A stretch of DNA of 64,000 nt, taken from the NCBI GenBank assembly GCA_039519185.1, contig CM076848.1, forward strand, positions 186,618,628 to 186,682,627, read 5' to 3'. Below the pieces are notes generated by a model. That model did no database searches. It was not told the DNA's origin and saw only the letters and a list, made by a program, of their open reading frames with translations. The DNA is from Astragalus membranaceus (taxonomy: Eukaryota > Streptophyta > Magnoliopsida > Fabales > Fabaceae). A program made the position numbers and the translations under genes. Shown here piece after piece: positions 1 through 11,035 of this stretch; positions within the stretch are counted from its first letter, which is position 1, and every line of letters starts with the position of its first letter.

Positions 1-1768
1 TTGGGGTAACATTCAAACAGAAGGGGTGAGATATCGCACTATATAATCGGATACATGAAAAACAATATATAATTCAGGTCAGTTCATCACTTAACAGCAG
101 TCAAAATCATCTCAATCACATAAGTATGCACATAATGCGAAATGTGACTCAACTCAGGGCCACCGCCCTATAATGCATGTGGTACCATAATTCAAGCCCG
201 TAAATAGGGGCATCAACATCGCAACATCGTCGTCGTGGTTTGCCAATCCAGGCCATCGTGGTTTGAGCATAGCTCCATCGTAAAAATATGCTATGCATGC
301 GACGCTTTGTAAATCACAAACAAATAACAACGGTTACATAGCAACGCATCAACATCGGAAAGCAACATTGGCCGTAGGCCTACAACACATCACCTGCCAA
401 TGAATAGAGGCAAATTCGTCTTCGTACAACCTTCGTCGTCAACAATTTACAACTTAGCAATTTTCAACATTTTGGCAACATCGCAATATTTTAGCAACTT
501 TCAACATTTTGGCAACATCGAAATAATTTAGCAACTTTCAACATTTTGGCAACTTTGGGCCTAATCACATATTCAACATCATTTTAAATAACAATCGCGA
601 AATTCACATTTGGGCAGCCACACTTGGCGCCCTTAGTGCCCACTGCGCCAAGCAACACAATTGGCAGCCAAACTGGCGCCCATGGCGCCCAGCAGCACAA
701 CGGGCAGCCAAACTGGCGCCCTTGGCGCCCATGGCGCCCAGCAACGCAACACAGCACAAGGCAGCTTGATTTAGGCGCTCATGGCGCCCCTGCGCCGGAC
801 ACAGCACGAGGCAGCCTGATTTAGGCGCCCATGGCGCCCCTACGCCAGACACAGCACGCAACAACAGCAACCGGGCAGCCAAATCTTGGCGCCCTTGGCG
901 CCCATGCGCCAGGAGACACAGCAACATCGCAATCGGGCAGCCAAGACTTGGCGCCCTTGCGCCAGGAAAACATCAACCGGCGCCCAGGAACAGCAACAAC
1001 GGGCAGCCAGGATTAGGCGCCCTTGGCGCCTTATGCGCCAGGTACCTGCAAGACCGCAACACAACACAACAGGGTGGCGCCCTTGGCGCCCAGCAACATT
1101 TTCAGGAGCGGCGCCCATGGCGCCCAGACCACAACACACGCACAGAACGGCGCCCTGGAAGTGCCCAGCGACATAAACAGGGACGGCGCCCATACAGCAA
1201 CATCAAAAACGGCACCCATGGCGCCCTTGACCAAAATTTCGATTCCAAAACATCATCAAGCCCGTTCAATCATCATCAATCATGTTCAATCATCATCAAT
1301 CATGTTCAATCATCATATAAAAATTCAATACCTACAACTAGGGTCTTCTAACTTAATCACACCTAGGGTTCCATCAACCTTTCTACATAGAGCCCTTCAT
1401 ATACCCAATTATAGAGATAGAACCCCACCCTTACCTTAGCCTTTGGAGAACTCGAAGCCTTGCCCTAGCTCTCTCTCCTCTTCGCTGCGCCTCTTCTCTC
1501 TTCTCTTCTCTCCAATTCTATTTTTATTTATCCTTCTAAATGAGCAAAACCCTAACCTAGTCCCTTATATGCCCATTTAGTCCTATGGGCTTTTCCTTAG
1601 CTTATGCGACTTAATCATGGGCTTTTTCCCTAACACCTCTCCTTTACTAATCCTAACACTAATAGTAGGTCCACATACACTTAACATTATTATTATTTTA
1701 TTATATTTTTACCAATTAAATTCCCAAACAATTCAATTAAATAAATAATTAAATTTTGGGGCGTTACA
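1..1768 (-). repeat. G1 3' LTR, truncated by the window start
   Basis: Base 1 aligns with base 4031 of the other LTR, and the repeat ends at 1768 in GCGTTACA, the reverse complement of the TGTAACGC LTR start. The copies differ by scattered substitutions and indels. For example, a block near 4979-5028 is absent from the equivalent place near 966. A GGCGCC array lies inside. Confidence 0.9.
622..1227 (-). repeat. GGCGCC palindrome array in the G1 3' LTR
   Basis: The palindrome GGCGCC recurs many times, often as direct 9-bp units GGCGCCCAT or GGCGCCCTT (for example starts at 715, 724 and 733), separated by CAGCAACACA-like spacers. The same array is in the other LTR at 4652-5288 and, in related form, in both G2 LTRs. 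Long open frames across it are compositional artefacts. Confidence 0.85.
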
Positions 1769-1782
1769 ACTCTCCCCCACTT
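1769..1782 (-). other. G1 polypurine tract
   Basis: On the minus strand AAGTGGGGGAGAGT lies directly before the TGTAACGC start of the 3' LTR. This is the usual plus-strand priming site of LTR retrotransposons. The same tract is at 48110-48123 in G2. Confidence 0.8.
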
Positions 1783-3467
1783 AGAATATTTTCGTCCTCA
1801 AAAATCTACCTGATTCGAACAACTCTGGATAAGACTCCCGCATCTTTCTTTCCAGCTCCCACGTCATGCTTTCTCCGGCAGCTCCCAACCAAACTACTTT
1901 CACCAAAGCGATCTCCTTACCTCTTAGAGTCTTCACCTCATGATCCTCGATACGCACGTGCATCGTCTCCACAGTGAGATTATCCCTACTCGCACATCAT
2001 CCGCTTGAAATTCCAAATCCTTTCTTCGCTTATCATGATAACTCTTCCGTCTACTTTGCGACGTTTTCCCTTGCTCCCGAATTAATTTTCGCGACTGTCT
2101 AGCAGACAACAACCCAGCTCCCTCCTCTTCAGGGGTAGAAAAACTTACAGACTTGCTATGACAATTAATATGGGCATGGTTATACTCTAACCAGTTCATA
2201 CCTAAGATCACATCCACTCCGCTTAACGGCAACCAAATTAAATCAACAACAAAGTCTCTGTCGAAAATCGACAAGGGACACCCAGAACACACAAGAGAAG
2301 TAGTCACCAACCCATTAGCTGGAGTGTCGACAACCATTTCTCCATCGATAGAAGACAACGCAAAACCCAATCTTTCAACACAATCAGCAGCAATAAAACA
2401 AAGAGTAGCACCGGTATCAACAATATAAGTTAGAGGAATACCATCAATGAAGCATGTACCTCTAATAAGTCTGCCCTCCTTAGAAGTCTCTGACCCTACC
2501 AAAGCGAACACTCTTCCACCAGCTCGTTCCTTCTTCGGTTTCTGACACTGACTACTGATGTGTCCTCCTTCGCCACAGTTGAAACAAACCACCTCCTTAT
2601 GCTCACACCCGGACACCTCATGCCCGATCTTACCGCAACGGAAACACCTCGTCGCCTCAGCTTTGCACGCATTACTCTTATGACCAGCTTTGCCACATCT
2701 GAAACACACGATACCAGCCGAAGCATCTCCCCCACTAGTCCTCTTATCATCAGCTGCTTTCGGTTCACCTCTACCCGCAGGATCATCATACGGCTTACCA
2801 CGACTCTGAGACTTGCTCCTCTTCTCAATAACAATCTTATAATGAGCATTGCTATCCTCCTCGTAGATCCTGCAGCCGTCAATCAAATCAGCAAAGACAC
2901 GGATCTTCTGATATCCAATGGCCTTCTTGATCTCTGGTCGCAACCCGTTCTCAAACTTGATACACTTCGAAAATTCAGCAGTTGCTTCACTGTAGTGCGG
3001 ATAAAACTTAGCCAACTCCACAAACTTAGCAGCATACTCAGTGACCGATAGCTTTCCTTGCTTCAGCTCAAGGAACTCTATTTCCTTCTTACCCCGAACA
3101 TCTTCCGGATAATACTTTCTCGTAAACTCCCTACGGAACACAACCCAAGTGATCTCTTCACTTGCAGCTACCAACCTTTGACTAGTCTCTAGCCACCAGT
3201 CATCAGCCTCTTTTGCCAACATATGAGTACCATAACGAACCTTCTGCACTGGAGTGCAGTCCATCACACGGAAGATCCTCTCCATCTCCTTCAGCCAAGT
3301 ACCGCTCCATCAGGATTATACTTGCCTTTGAAAGTAGCCGGGTTCTCCCTTTGAAAGGTTACCAAACTACGAGACCCAGCATTTTCGCCAACGTTTTGCA
3401 GACCTTCCACAGCCTGAGCCATAGCAGCCAAAGCAGCAGCGATAGCAGCATCGTTCCTTCCAGCCAT
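1781..3467 (-). pseudogene. G1 gag-protease with deleted pol
   Basis: Translation starts at 3467 (MAGRND, as in G2 at 52493). The N-terminal retrotransposon gag domain is broken near 3300 by what looks like a 1-bp deletion and continues in another frame from 3285. Three CCHC zinc knuckles follow (CFRCGKAGHKSNAC, CFRCGKIGHEVSGC, CFNCGEGGHISSQC), then an aspartic protease motif VDTGA and the conserved DVILGMNW. Near 2065-2075 the frame jumps from the protease tail to a segment near the pol C-terminus (YHDKRRKDLEFQA). Near 1990-2000 a second deletion and frameshift join it to the last ~55 codons of pol. Reverse transcriptase, RNase H and the integrase core are absent. No functional replication protein can be made, though a gag-protease fragment might. 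Confidence 0.88.
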
Positions 3468-3567
3468 CTCCACTAATCACTTCAACACAAACAACAGTTA
3501 GAACTAATTGACAATACTTGATCGTCAATGACACAATAACTTGACAACTTGGCCGGACAGACCGAAA

Positions 3568-3581
3568 CTGCTCTGATACCA
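3568..3581 (-). other. G1 primer-binding site (initiator tRNA-Met)
   Basis: The minus strand reads TGGTATCAGAGCAG a few bases inside the 5' LTR end at 3586. It is complementary to the 3' end of plant initiator tRNA-Met and would prime minus-strand DNA synthesis. Confidence 0.88.
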
Positions 3582-4651
3582 CTAATGTAACACCCCATTT
3601 CTACCCGGCAAAATAATGCAAAAATATCAGAGTTCATAAAAATCTTTTTCAACAAACAATGGAGTGCCACATTTACTTCGTGAAAACAACAACGAGTTAA
3701 TTCGCTTTTGAAAACAGTTATATAACACGTTTGGATGAGCCGATAAAACAACCATTTTAATCCTCAGAAATAATTCATCTTTAAAAAACTACGCAGCGGA
3801 TTCACAACAAGTCAAATTAAATAATCGTTGCGTCTTAATAACTCAAGACAGCTCGGAAAACATCAAAATAGCAACATAACAGCTTAAAGCTCCAACAAAG
3901 AAATAACAAGGCAAACAGTATTAAAACGCGTGTTCATTCCCTCCGAGTGTTACATATCAGAGCGACGACACCGACTCGATCAAACGAATGTGAACTGCCT
4001 TCATTCGGGATTACCTGCACGTTACCAACATTGGGGTAACATTCAAACAGAAGGGGTGAGATATCGCACTATATAATTGGATACATGAAAAACAATATAT
4101 AATTCAGGTCAGTTCATCACTTAACAACAGTCAAAATCATCTCAATCACATAAGTATGCACATAATGTGAAATGTGACTCAACTCAGGGCCACCGCCCTA
4201 TAATGCATGTGGTACCATAATTCAAGCCCGTAAATAGGGGCATCAACATCGCAACATCGTCGTCGTGGTTTGCCAATCCAGGCCATCGTGGTTTGAGCAT
4301 AGCTCCATCGTAAAAATATGCTATGCATGCGACGCTATGTAAATGCACAAACAAATAACAACGGTTACATAGCAACGCATCAACATCGGAAAGCAACATT
4401 GGCCGTAGGCCTACAACACATCACCTGCCAATGAATAGAGGCAAATTCATCTTCGTACAACATTCGTCGTCAACAATTTACAACTTAGCAATTTTCAACA
4501 TTTTGGCAACATCGCAATATTTTGGCAACTTTCAACATTTTGGCAACATCGCAATAATTTAGCAACTTTCAACATTTTGGCAACTTTGGGCCTAATCACA
4601 TATTCAACATCATTTTAAATAACAATCGCGAAATTCACATTTGGGCAGCCA

Positions 4652-5288
4652 CACTTGGCTCCCTTGGCGCCCACTGCGCCAAGCAACACAATTGGCAGCC
4701 AAACTGGCGCCCATGGCGCCCAGCAGCACAACGGGCAGCCAAACTGGCGCCCTTGGCGCCCAGCAACGCAACACAGCACAAGGCAGCTTGATTTAGGCGC
4801 TCATGGCGCCCCTGCGCTGGACACAGCACGAGGCAGCCTGATTTAGGCGCCCATGGCGCCCCTGCGCCAGACACAGCACGCAACAACAGCAACCGGGCAG
4901 CCAAATCTTGGCGCATGGGCGCCAGGAGACACAGCAACATCGCAATCGGGCAGCCAATACTTGGCGCCCTTGCGCCAGGAAAACGCAACAACCTCAAAAT
5001 CGGGCAGCTAAGACTTGGCGCCCTTGCGCCAGGAAAACATCAACTGGCGCCCAGGAACAGCAACAACGGGCAGCCAGGATTAGGCGCCCTTGGCGCCTTA
5101 TGCGTCAGGTACCTGCAAGACCGCAACACAAAACCACAGGGTGGCGCCCTTAGCGCCCAGCAACATTTTCAGGAGCGGCGCCCATGGCGCCCAGACCACA
5201 ACACACGCACAGAACGGCGCTCAGGAGGCGCCCAGCGACATAGACAGGGACGGCGCCCATACAACAACATCAAAAACGGCGCCCATGA
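4652..5288 (-). repeat. GGCGCC palindrome array in the G1 5' LTR
   Basis: This is the counterpart of 622-1227, with one extra spacer-plus-motif block at about 4979-5028. The copy-number difference between two LTRs of one element shows the array evolves by gain or loss of units. Confidence 0.85.
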
Positions 5289-5312
5289 CCAGAATTTCGA
5301 TTCCAAAACATC

Positions 5313-5393
5313 ATCAAGCACGTTCAATCATCTTCAATCATGTTCAATCATCATCAATCATGTTCAATCATCATCAATCATGTTCAATCATCA
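5313..5393. repeat. Short tandem repeat (CAATCATGTT / CAATCATCAT)
   Basis: About four alternating copies of a ~20-bp unit lie in the G1 5' LTR. The 3' LTR has fewer copies at about 1266-1316. Confidence 0.7.
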
Positions 5394-5848
5394 TATAAAA
5401 ATTCAATACCTACAACTAGGGTCTTCTAACTTAATTAATCACACCTAGGGTTCCATCAACCTTTCTACATAGAGCCCTTCATACACCCAACTATAGAGAT
5501 AGAACCCCACCCTTACCTTAGCCTTTGGAGAACTCGAAGCCTTGCCCTAGCTCTCTCTCCTCTTCGCCGCGCCTCTTCTCTCTTCTCTTCTCTCCAATTC
5601 TATTTTTTTTATCCTTCTAAATGAGCAAAACCCTATCCTAATCCCTTATATGCTCATTTAGTCCTATGGGCTTTTCCTTAGCTTATGCGACTTAATCATG
5701 GGCTTTTTCCCTAACACCTCTCCTTTACTAATCCTAACACTAATAGTAGGTCCACATACACTAACATTATTATTATTTTATTATATTTCTACCAATTAAA
5801 TTTCTAAACAATTCAATTAAATAAATAATTAAATTTTGAGGCGTTACA

Positions 5849-5880
5849 CTCTCCGTGTATTACACGGGCATTGAGACTAG
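5849..5880 (+). mobile_element. Helitron-like 3' terminus abutting the G1 LTR
   Basis: A hairpin CCGTG-TATTA-CACGG is followed after about ten bases by ACTAG and then T. That is the usual Helitron 3' end (hairpin, then CTRR, inserted before T). The rest of the Helitron would lie to the left and is interrupted by G1, whose LTR ends right before the hairpin. The 5' end is not visible. Confidence 0.5.
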
Positions 5881-6414
5881 TATAGTCTAATGGAAAATAG
5901 TGTGCGGCTACTACGAAGAAAATAGTGAGTAATTGTATGAAAAATGTGACATCGGAAAATAACAGAAGAAATAATATTAAAAAATTGGTGCAAGACACTA
6001 TCTATTGCAAATAAAAACGTATATAGGATGTTGTCAAAAAAAAAACTTATATAAGATCCAATTGATGGTTCAACCACGGCTTTTCAAAAACCATTGAATT
6101 GTGCTAAATAAAAAAATCGTTTGGATTACAATAAAAAGAAAAAAATTATTTTAAAATTGCTCTAATTTCTAAATTTTAATCAAATAACTTTTTTAATAAA
6201 ATTGAAAAATATGGTTGATAGTTTTTACAGTAAAGTGACTCAATGGGGACGAGCGGCCACAGTGAACAGTAGTGCTCTAGTAAGGTTTTTTGTAGTTTTT
6301 TATTTTTGAATTTTAAATAATTTTAAATAATAACTTTTTATTCTTTAAATTTTTATTTTAAGTCGATTACACTTTTTTAAGGTGGCTCGAATATCCCTCA
6401 CAAATTGTTAATGG
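5881..6414. other. AT-rich spacer without recognised feature
   Basis: There is no coding frame of note, no terminal repeat and no RNA gene that I can support. Poly-A and poly-T runs are frequent. Confidence 0.6.
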
Positions 6415-6798
6415 TGTTGTGAATATATTGGATATATCTATCTATATTCATATGATGCTCTTGTAACTCCTATTAGTAAACGGCTTCCACTCCTTGTAAT
6501 TGTTCTTCATTGTGTATGTTAAAGGCACATTATGTTGGGTTTTAATTCACTTGTAAGTTACAAGACTTGTGTCCTATAAATAGGACTCATATGACATTGT
6601 GCAAATTCTCTCTTCTTCTTTCATTCTCTTCTTCTGTTTCTTCTTCACAATGATTAAGCTGTCATTTTGGTAGACTTTCGTGCTGACAGCGTGTTATAAA
6701 ATAGACCAAAACAATAGTAAGACAACTTTATAAAAAAACTATATAACAAGTGCTCTCTTCTTCTTTCATTTCTTCTTCTGTTTCGTGTTGCTATTTCA
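6415..6798 (+). repeat. Copia-like 5' LTR remnant
   Basis: The block starts TGTTGTGAATATATTGG and ends near TTTCA just before the PBS-like CACGTTATCAGCACGA. A TATA-like CCTATAAATAGG lies at about 6574. A CT-rich block (6608-6650) is repeated at 6751-6795 because about 100 bp with an inverted copy of the PBS region sits between. Confidence 0.55.
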
Positions 6799-6893
6799 TA
6801 ACACGTTATCAGCACGAAACTCTACCAAAATGACAGCTTAATCATGATTAAGCTATTAAGCTGTCATTTCGGTAGAGTTCCGTGCTGATAAGC
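6650..6893. repeat. Three alternating inverted copies around the copia leader
   Basis: One segment (TTAAGCTGTCATTTYGGTAG through the CAGCACGA region) occurs at about 6653-6705 and 6850-6893 in one orientation and at about 6795-6847 in the other. Adjacent copies form large palindromes, suggesting template switching or fold-back repair. Confidence 0.7.
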
Positions 6894-7077
6894 TTGGAGG
6901 CTATTTTGCAAGATATGTTTTCTTTTACTATATTTATGTTAATCTAACTAATTATTATCATGTTATGATCTTCTTACTCATAATTTTTATTTTATCATGT
7001 TAATATTTTATATTTCTCTTATTTTATTGAGAACTTTATTTAACTACCACGGTTATCATTTTTTCTATACTTTATAA

Positions 7078-7300
7078 ATTCCCAAAGAATTCAACATTCA
7101 TGCATCCATGTTGGACTGCATAAAGACAATTATCTTGTTTGTCTATTCCGGATGAATTCCCGAAGAATTCAATATTCAAGCATCTATGTTAGATTGCATA
7201 AGGACGACTATCATATTTGTCTATTCTTGATGAATTCTAGAAGAATTTATCAATCAAGCATCCTAGAAGGATTGCACAAATAACTGAATATTGAAGCATC
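7078..7300 (+). repeat. Tandem ~78-bp repeats in the copia leader
   Basis: Two clear units and a weaker third share GAATTCCCRAAGAATTCAA followed by GCATC and a TGCATAA phrase (starts near 7078, 7153 and 7233). They lie between the primer-binding site and the coding remnants. Confidence 0.65.
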
Positions 7301-7589
7301 TTATAGGAAAAAGAAACGTGTGTCCCTAAATCTTTGTTTGTAAATAGTAATTTTTGTTATATACATTAGTTAGTATTTTTATACTTTGTTATTTGAATGA
7401 TAAGAGTTTAATACATTACTTTATTCATTGTCAATTCAAATATAGATGAGAGCAATTGAAATTATGCTAAAGTAAACCAGAAGTTTGCTATGCACTTATA
7501 ATAAAAAAAATTAAACTTGAAGTTCAATAATCTACATAGTGTTATCATTTACAAATCATATGGTAGCATGTGTACTTATTTCTGACTTG

Positions 7590-7682
7590 CAACTAGAAGT
7601 TTGCAGATATAACAGAGGGCTCTAAAAGAGCTATTGTATTGTTACTTAGAGGAACAAGATTACATATTGATATTGTTTTATA
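7590..7682 (+). pseudogene. Copia pol fragment, pre-integrase region (left part)
   Basis: The plus strand encodes a short open stretch resembling the copia GAG-pre-integrase segment (EGSKRAIVLLLRGTRLHID). The frame stops exactly where the Helitron begins at 7683 and resumes in frame at 9650 with SLESHRN and then LSFKDTH. Confidence 0.6.
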
Positions 7683-8084
7683 CTAGTATGTAACCCGTGC
7701 GATGCACGGGATACTATACTATGTTTTCATTAAAAAATTTGTATAAAATAATTTAATTTGTTGGTGAAATAATTTTGAAATAATTTGATTTTTTTTGCAC
7801 CAAACGAAAGGATAGAGGAAATATTACCAATTTTTTTAATATTTTAAAGTATTTTAGTTTGTGTGAATAACATGATGGTGAAATTAGTAATGTAAATTCT
7901 TATGGAATAAACTAGTGTACTAAAAATTAATTATTTTATCTTTTACAGATGATATCATTTCTGTTTTTGGAAAAACACACACAGCCTGCATATTGAAAAG
8001 TGAATATGTAGACACACACGACACAAATTGACAAATAAAAATACGTAGACACACAAAAAAAAAATTGGGAGGTATTGAAAACAC

Positions 8085-8235
8085 ATAATTTGGTTCGATC
8101 CCCACATTGAGTACAGAGCAGCGTTAAAACTCTGGGTCAGCTCTCCTGCCCCTCGAGGCACCTCCAATGAGCGAGGGATTAGTCACTGTTGTCCGTGCGG
8201 TGGATACCCTAGTTTACCCAAAAAAAACACATTTA
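8085..8235 (+). repeat. tRNA-derived SINE-like repeat, 5' truncated
   Basis: A pol III box B-like GGTTCGATCCC is followed by a body including CGAGGGATTAGTC and GGATACCCTAGTTTACCC, then an A-rich tail. The body matches the opposite-strand repeat at 19693-19870, so both belong to one family. Box A is not recognisable. Confidence 0.6.
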
Positions 8236-8752
8236 TGATAAGTATAAAAAAAATTAAAGTGAATATGTTTTTATTAAAATGTGATAACCACAAAAAATAT
8301 TCAAAGGCTTTTTTCTTAGCATAGTTGTTTACTTGGTATTCAGACATGTGCTTTTTCTTGATAAATGAAATTAATTACTTATAAATATAATCAACCTATT
8401 GTTTAAAATAAGGAAATTATAGGATTTAATAAAATTTAAATATTTATGATAAAACAGATTATAGTTAAATTTAAATATAACATACAAATATTAATAATAA
8501 AATATTCTTTTTTAACTGAACAAAATACGATAGTTTTTATATCGTCAGTATTTTACTTTACAATAATTATTCTATATAGTAGAAAAACTAATACTAAGTC
8601 TAACGCCGTGGAAATATTTTTAATAGCAAAATATGTACTAATACTCAGTCTAACGTCGTGGAAATATGCTAGTAACAACATATGTATTATCATCATCAAT
8701 TGATTGGGTGTTGGGGCAAACTATCTCAAACATATATGAACTTTTGAATACA

Positions 8753-8975
8753 TCAGTCAGACGAAATGCTCCAGATACCTACAATATAACCAGTATAAGC
8801 ATATAAACATAACGTTTGTGGATATGTAACTAACTTAAAACTTTCAATTACATCATTGTGGGTTAAATCATTTATATCAGTCAGATGCTTTTCATAAAAT
8901 TGAAAAGCAACACCGTCTTTTAAGAAGAAGACAACCGAACTTGAGTGATTGATAACTCTAAGATGAACCCCATAC
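8753..8975 (-). pseudogene. Possible replication-protein-A-like OB-fold exon
   Basis: An open stretch follows a plausible splice acceptor (TTTTTATAG at 8976-8984). It contains YGVHLRVINHSSSVVFFLKD, which resembles the OB-fold beta-strand pattern of plant RPA1-like proteins. RPA-like genes are common cargo of plant Helitrons, and this exon is on the Helitron's sense strand. Similarity is weak and no other exon was identified, so it may be a relic or a chance frame. Confidence 0.3.
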
Positions 8976-9649
8976 CTATAAAAAAAAGACAACAAAAAAT
9001 GTTAACGAACTCAACAACAAACAAATTGAAAAATATTTGTTTCACCGGTTAGCAGAAATGATTTCATCAATATGGACCATGACTATATTATGCTAGTCGT
9101 GTTATAAAATCACAACAAAAATTTCAGATTTTTTTGATAACTCAGAAAAAATGTTGAAAAAAATCATTTTAGAAAATTTGATATACAGTTGTTCTAAAAT
9201 GATGTAGTGAATTCAGATTGACATTTCTATGAGGTAATAGAAAATCAACATCCATTTCAGAACCGAATTCCATTATGTGCCAAAAAACTACAGGAAAAAA
9301 GATGTGTAAAATATAAGAGCCTTGACTGTATAATGGTTTGTTGACCTACTAACAGAGCCTATTTATATAAGATAGTTGTATAAAAATTGTTTGAAAATGA
9401 AATTTGAAAATTGCGACAAAATGAACCAATTTAAAATTAGTAATTTTCGCCAAAAAATTTTAAATTCAAAAATTTGAATGTTTTGAAATTTCATTTATGT
9501 TGAATTTCGTTACTATTGGTTATGAATCAATGTTTTTTTTTTCGAAAATAAAACTGAATTAGCTTTTATTATTTTTCTTTCAAATTGATGTAAGGTTGAC
9601 ACCTAGGATTAGTGGCCTTGAAAAACATTTTACTTTGTATTATTATAGA

Positions 9650-10125
9650 TTCTCTCGAGTCTCATAGAAACTAATTAAGTTTCAAGGATACTCATCTAAG
9701 TAGATATACCAAGTTGAAGAATAAATGAAGAAAATCGCCGGTGTATGTATATCATGAGACTACTTACCTTAGAAAATAGCAAAGTGTATTTGGTTTGTAT
9801 TAAATGCATGTTAGTATAACATGTGCTACCTTAAATCAGAAGTTTATGAATCACAATATATTTGTTGTTTGCAAGACCGGTTGGACCATTATGGGTCTAT
9901 TACGATGCGGGAAAAAATAGTTTAAATTTTTATGTGAACATGTATTGAAGATCTTGTTGATCCTTCAATCCATTAATATTTGTGTATTACTAGTTCCCAA
10001 GAAAGTTGACAATTTGAGGAAATAAGTCTCTTACATCTCTAAAATGTATATAAGGTGATATTTGTAAATCAATAATCACGTGGACCATTTAGATATTTTA
10101 TTATTTTAATTGATGCATCAACTAA
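9650..10125 (+). pseudogene. Copia pol fragment, pre-integrase and start of integrase
   Basis: Continuing from 7682 across the Helitron, fragments match copia order: LSFKDTH, then HDRLDHYGS (the WHDRLGHPG region), then GPFRYFIILIDAST in the integrase core. Several stops and frameshifts separate them. Confidence 0.6.
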
Positions 10126-10128
10126 ATA

Positions 10129-10130
<2 letters not shown>

Positions 10131-10162
<32 letters not shown>
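10131..10162. repeat. (CA)n microsatellite
   Basis: About 15 uninterrupted CA dinucleotides followed by a short TA run interrupt the copia integrase remnant. Confidence 0.9.
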
Positions 10163-10164
<2 letters not shown>

Positions 10165-10170
<6 letters not shown>

Positions 10171-11035
10171 ATTGTCATCAACTCACAACTATTAGTATTA
10201 TTTGAAGTGAATTATCTTGAAAGCATCTGATAAGTATTTTATGACTATTAGAATTTATATTGAACATCACATATAAAGCATATGTTCATTCATAAAATGG
10301 TCGTGACGAACCATTCATCAGACATCTAAAGTTAATTATATGACCAATACTTATGAGGTGAAACTTCCAATTTCTACTTGGGAACATGCAATCTTGCAAG
10401 CTGAGACATTGATACACATCAAACCAATAAGATAACATATATCTGTAAGTTCTCCCCTTTACAATTGTTTTTTGGTCAATGACCTAATATTTTCCATCTA
10501 AGATTTTTTTTTATGTGTTGTGCATACTATAAAGAATTCAACACAACGTAAAGAATGTTGGGGATATATGAGTATATGAATCTCCATCCATCATAAAGTA
10601 TGTTCATTCAACAAACAGAGATGAATTTATAGTTTAGTCAGATAATTATCATTTTGATGAATTAGTTTTCTCAACATTAGAGGGGGAGATAGCAGTTGTA
10701 AATTAGTATTATTTGAAATAAATTATTATTATCTTATCTTGATCCTCTTATAAATCAATGTGAACCAGAAGTTCAAAGAATAACTCATTTGCAAAATTTT
10801 GGAAATTATTCACCAGCTGCAATACGCAACTAAAAATTGATGTCCCTGTTGGACACTCAAACATTGCAAATGAATCTTATCCATGCATGAAGTGTGTAGT
10901 TTAGTCGATTCCAAAGAATAAAAATCCTCGAACAAGGGAATGAGCATAAAATCAAGATGACCCAAAAAGAGAATATGGAAGCTCCTAACGAGTAATTTGA
11001 CATAATTAATTTTCAACTTCCAAAAGAACTGCTTA
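10165..11035 (+). pseudogene. Copia integrase remnant
   Basis: Degenerate frames preserve the order of a copia integrase. An ENG-type core segment near 10270-10310 (HSQNG-like) is followed by RTKLPISTWEHAILQAE and SSPLQLFFGQ. Then come the NIFHLR region, a GYM-like strand near 10560, and the basic IP-KNKNPR tail near 10910. Stops occur throughout. The reverse transcriptase that should follow is replaced by a gypsy LTR fragment. Confidence 0.65.

Larger units (their letters stand above)
1..5848 (-). mobile_element. G1: internally deleted Ty3/gypsy chromovirus-type LTR retrotransposon
   Basis: Two long direct repeats (1-1768 and 3586-5848) flank about 1.8 kb of internal sequence read on the minus strand. 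The internal part begins with a primer-binding site matching the 3' end of initiator tRNA-Met and ends with a polypurine tract next to the other LTR. It keeps gag, protease and the extreme C-terminus of pol, but reverse transcriptase, RNase H and the integrase core are missing. The closest relative in the window is G2 (45529-55016), which shows what is lost. The left LTR continues beyond the window. The element therefore looks like a non-autonomous derivative with its cis signals intact. The window edge hides the left target-site duplication. Confidence 0.9.
3586..5848 (-). repeat. G1 5' LTR (2263 bp)
   Basis: The LTR is bounded by TGTAACACC at 3586 and GCGTTACA ending at 5848, so it starts TG and ends CA on either strand. 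It contains a GGCGCC array at 4652-5288, repeated TTTTGGCAAC units at about 4490-4590 and a short CAATCATGTT repeat at 5313-5393. The outer edge abuts a hairpin that looks like a Helitron terminus. Confidence 0.9.
7683..9649 (-). mobile_element. Helitron (1967 bp), non-autonomous
   Basis: On the minus strand the element runs from TC (complement of GA at 9648-9649) to CTAG (7683-7686), with a terminal hairpin CCCGTGC-AT-GCACGGG just inside the 3' end. Flanking bases are A on the left and T on the right of the plus strand, the usual Helitron target. Removing it rejoins the copia pol reading frame exactly, which defines both ends. No Rep/helicase gene is present. It contains a SINE-like repeat and one exon resembling an OB-fold protein on its own sense strand. 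Confidence 0.78.
6415..11035 (+). mobile_element. Decayed Ty1/copia element (Ale/Retrofit-like), split by a Helitron
   Basis: An LTR-like block (6415-6798) with TATA sequence CCTATAAATAGG near 6574 is followed by a leader with the typical phrase CACGTTATCAGCACGA. Fragments of pol follow on the plus strand: the pre-integrase region at 7590-7682 and from 9650, then the integrase core and C-terminus to about 11035. Many stops and frameshifts are present, gag is not recognisable and the reverse transcriptase is missing. The right end is cut by a gypsy LTR. Lineage assignment rests on remembered similarity of the leader and integrase phrases. Confidence 0.65.

Noticed and set aside
604..1439. Overlapping frames rich in Ala, Pro, Arg and Trp in the G1 LTR, also at 4635-5448 and 46749-47396
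   Set aside because: All six frames are open because of the GGCGCC and CAGCAACACA repeats; no protein-like conservation or start context.
8446..8703. 85-codon AT-rich frame inside the Helitron
   Set aside because: It is low-complexity Ile/Asn/Lys composition with no recognisable domain, on the strand opposite to the Helitron sense.
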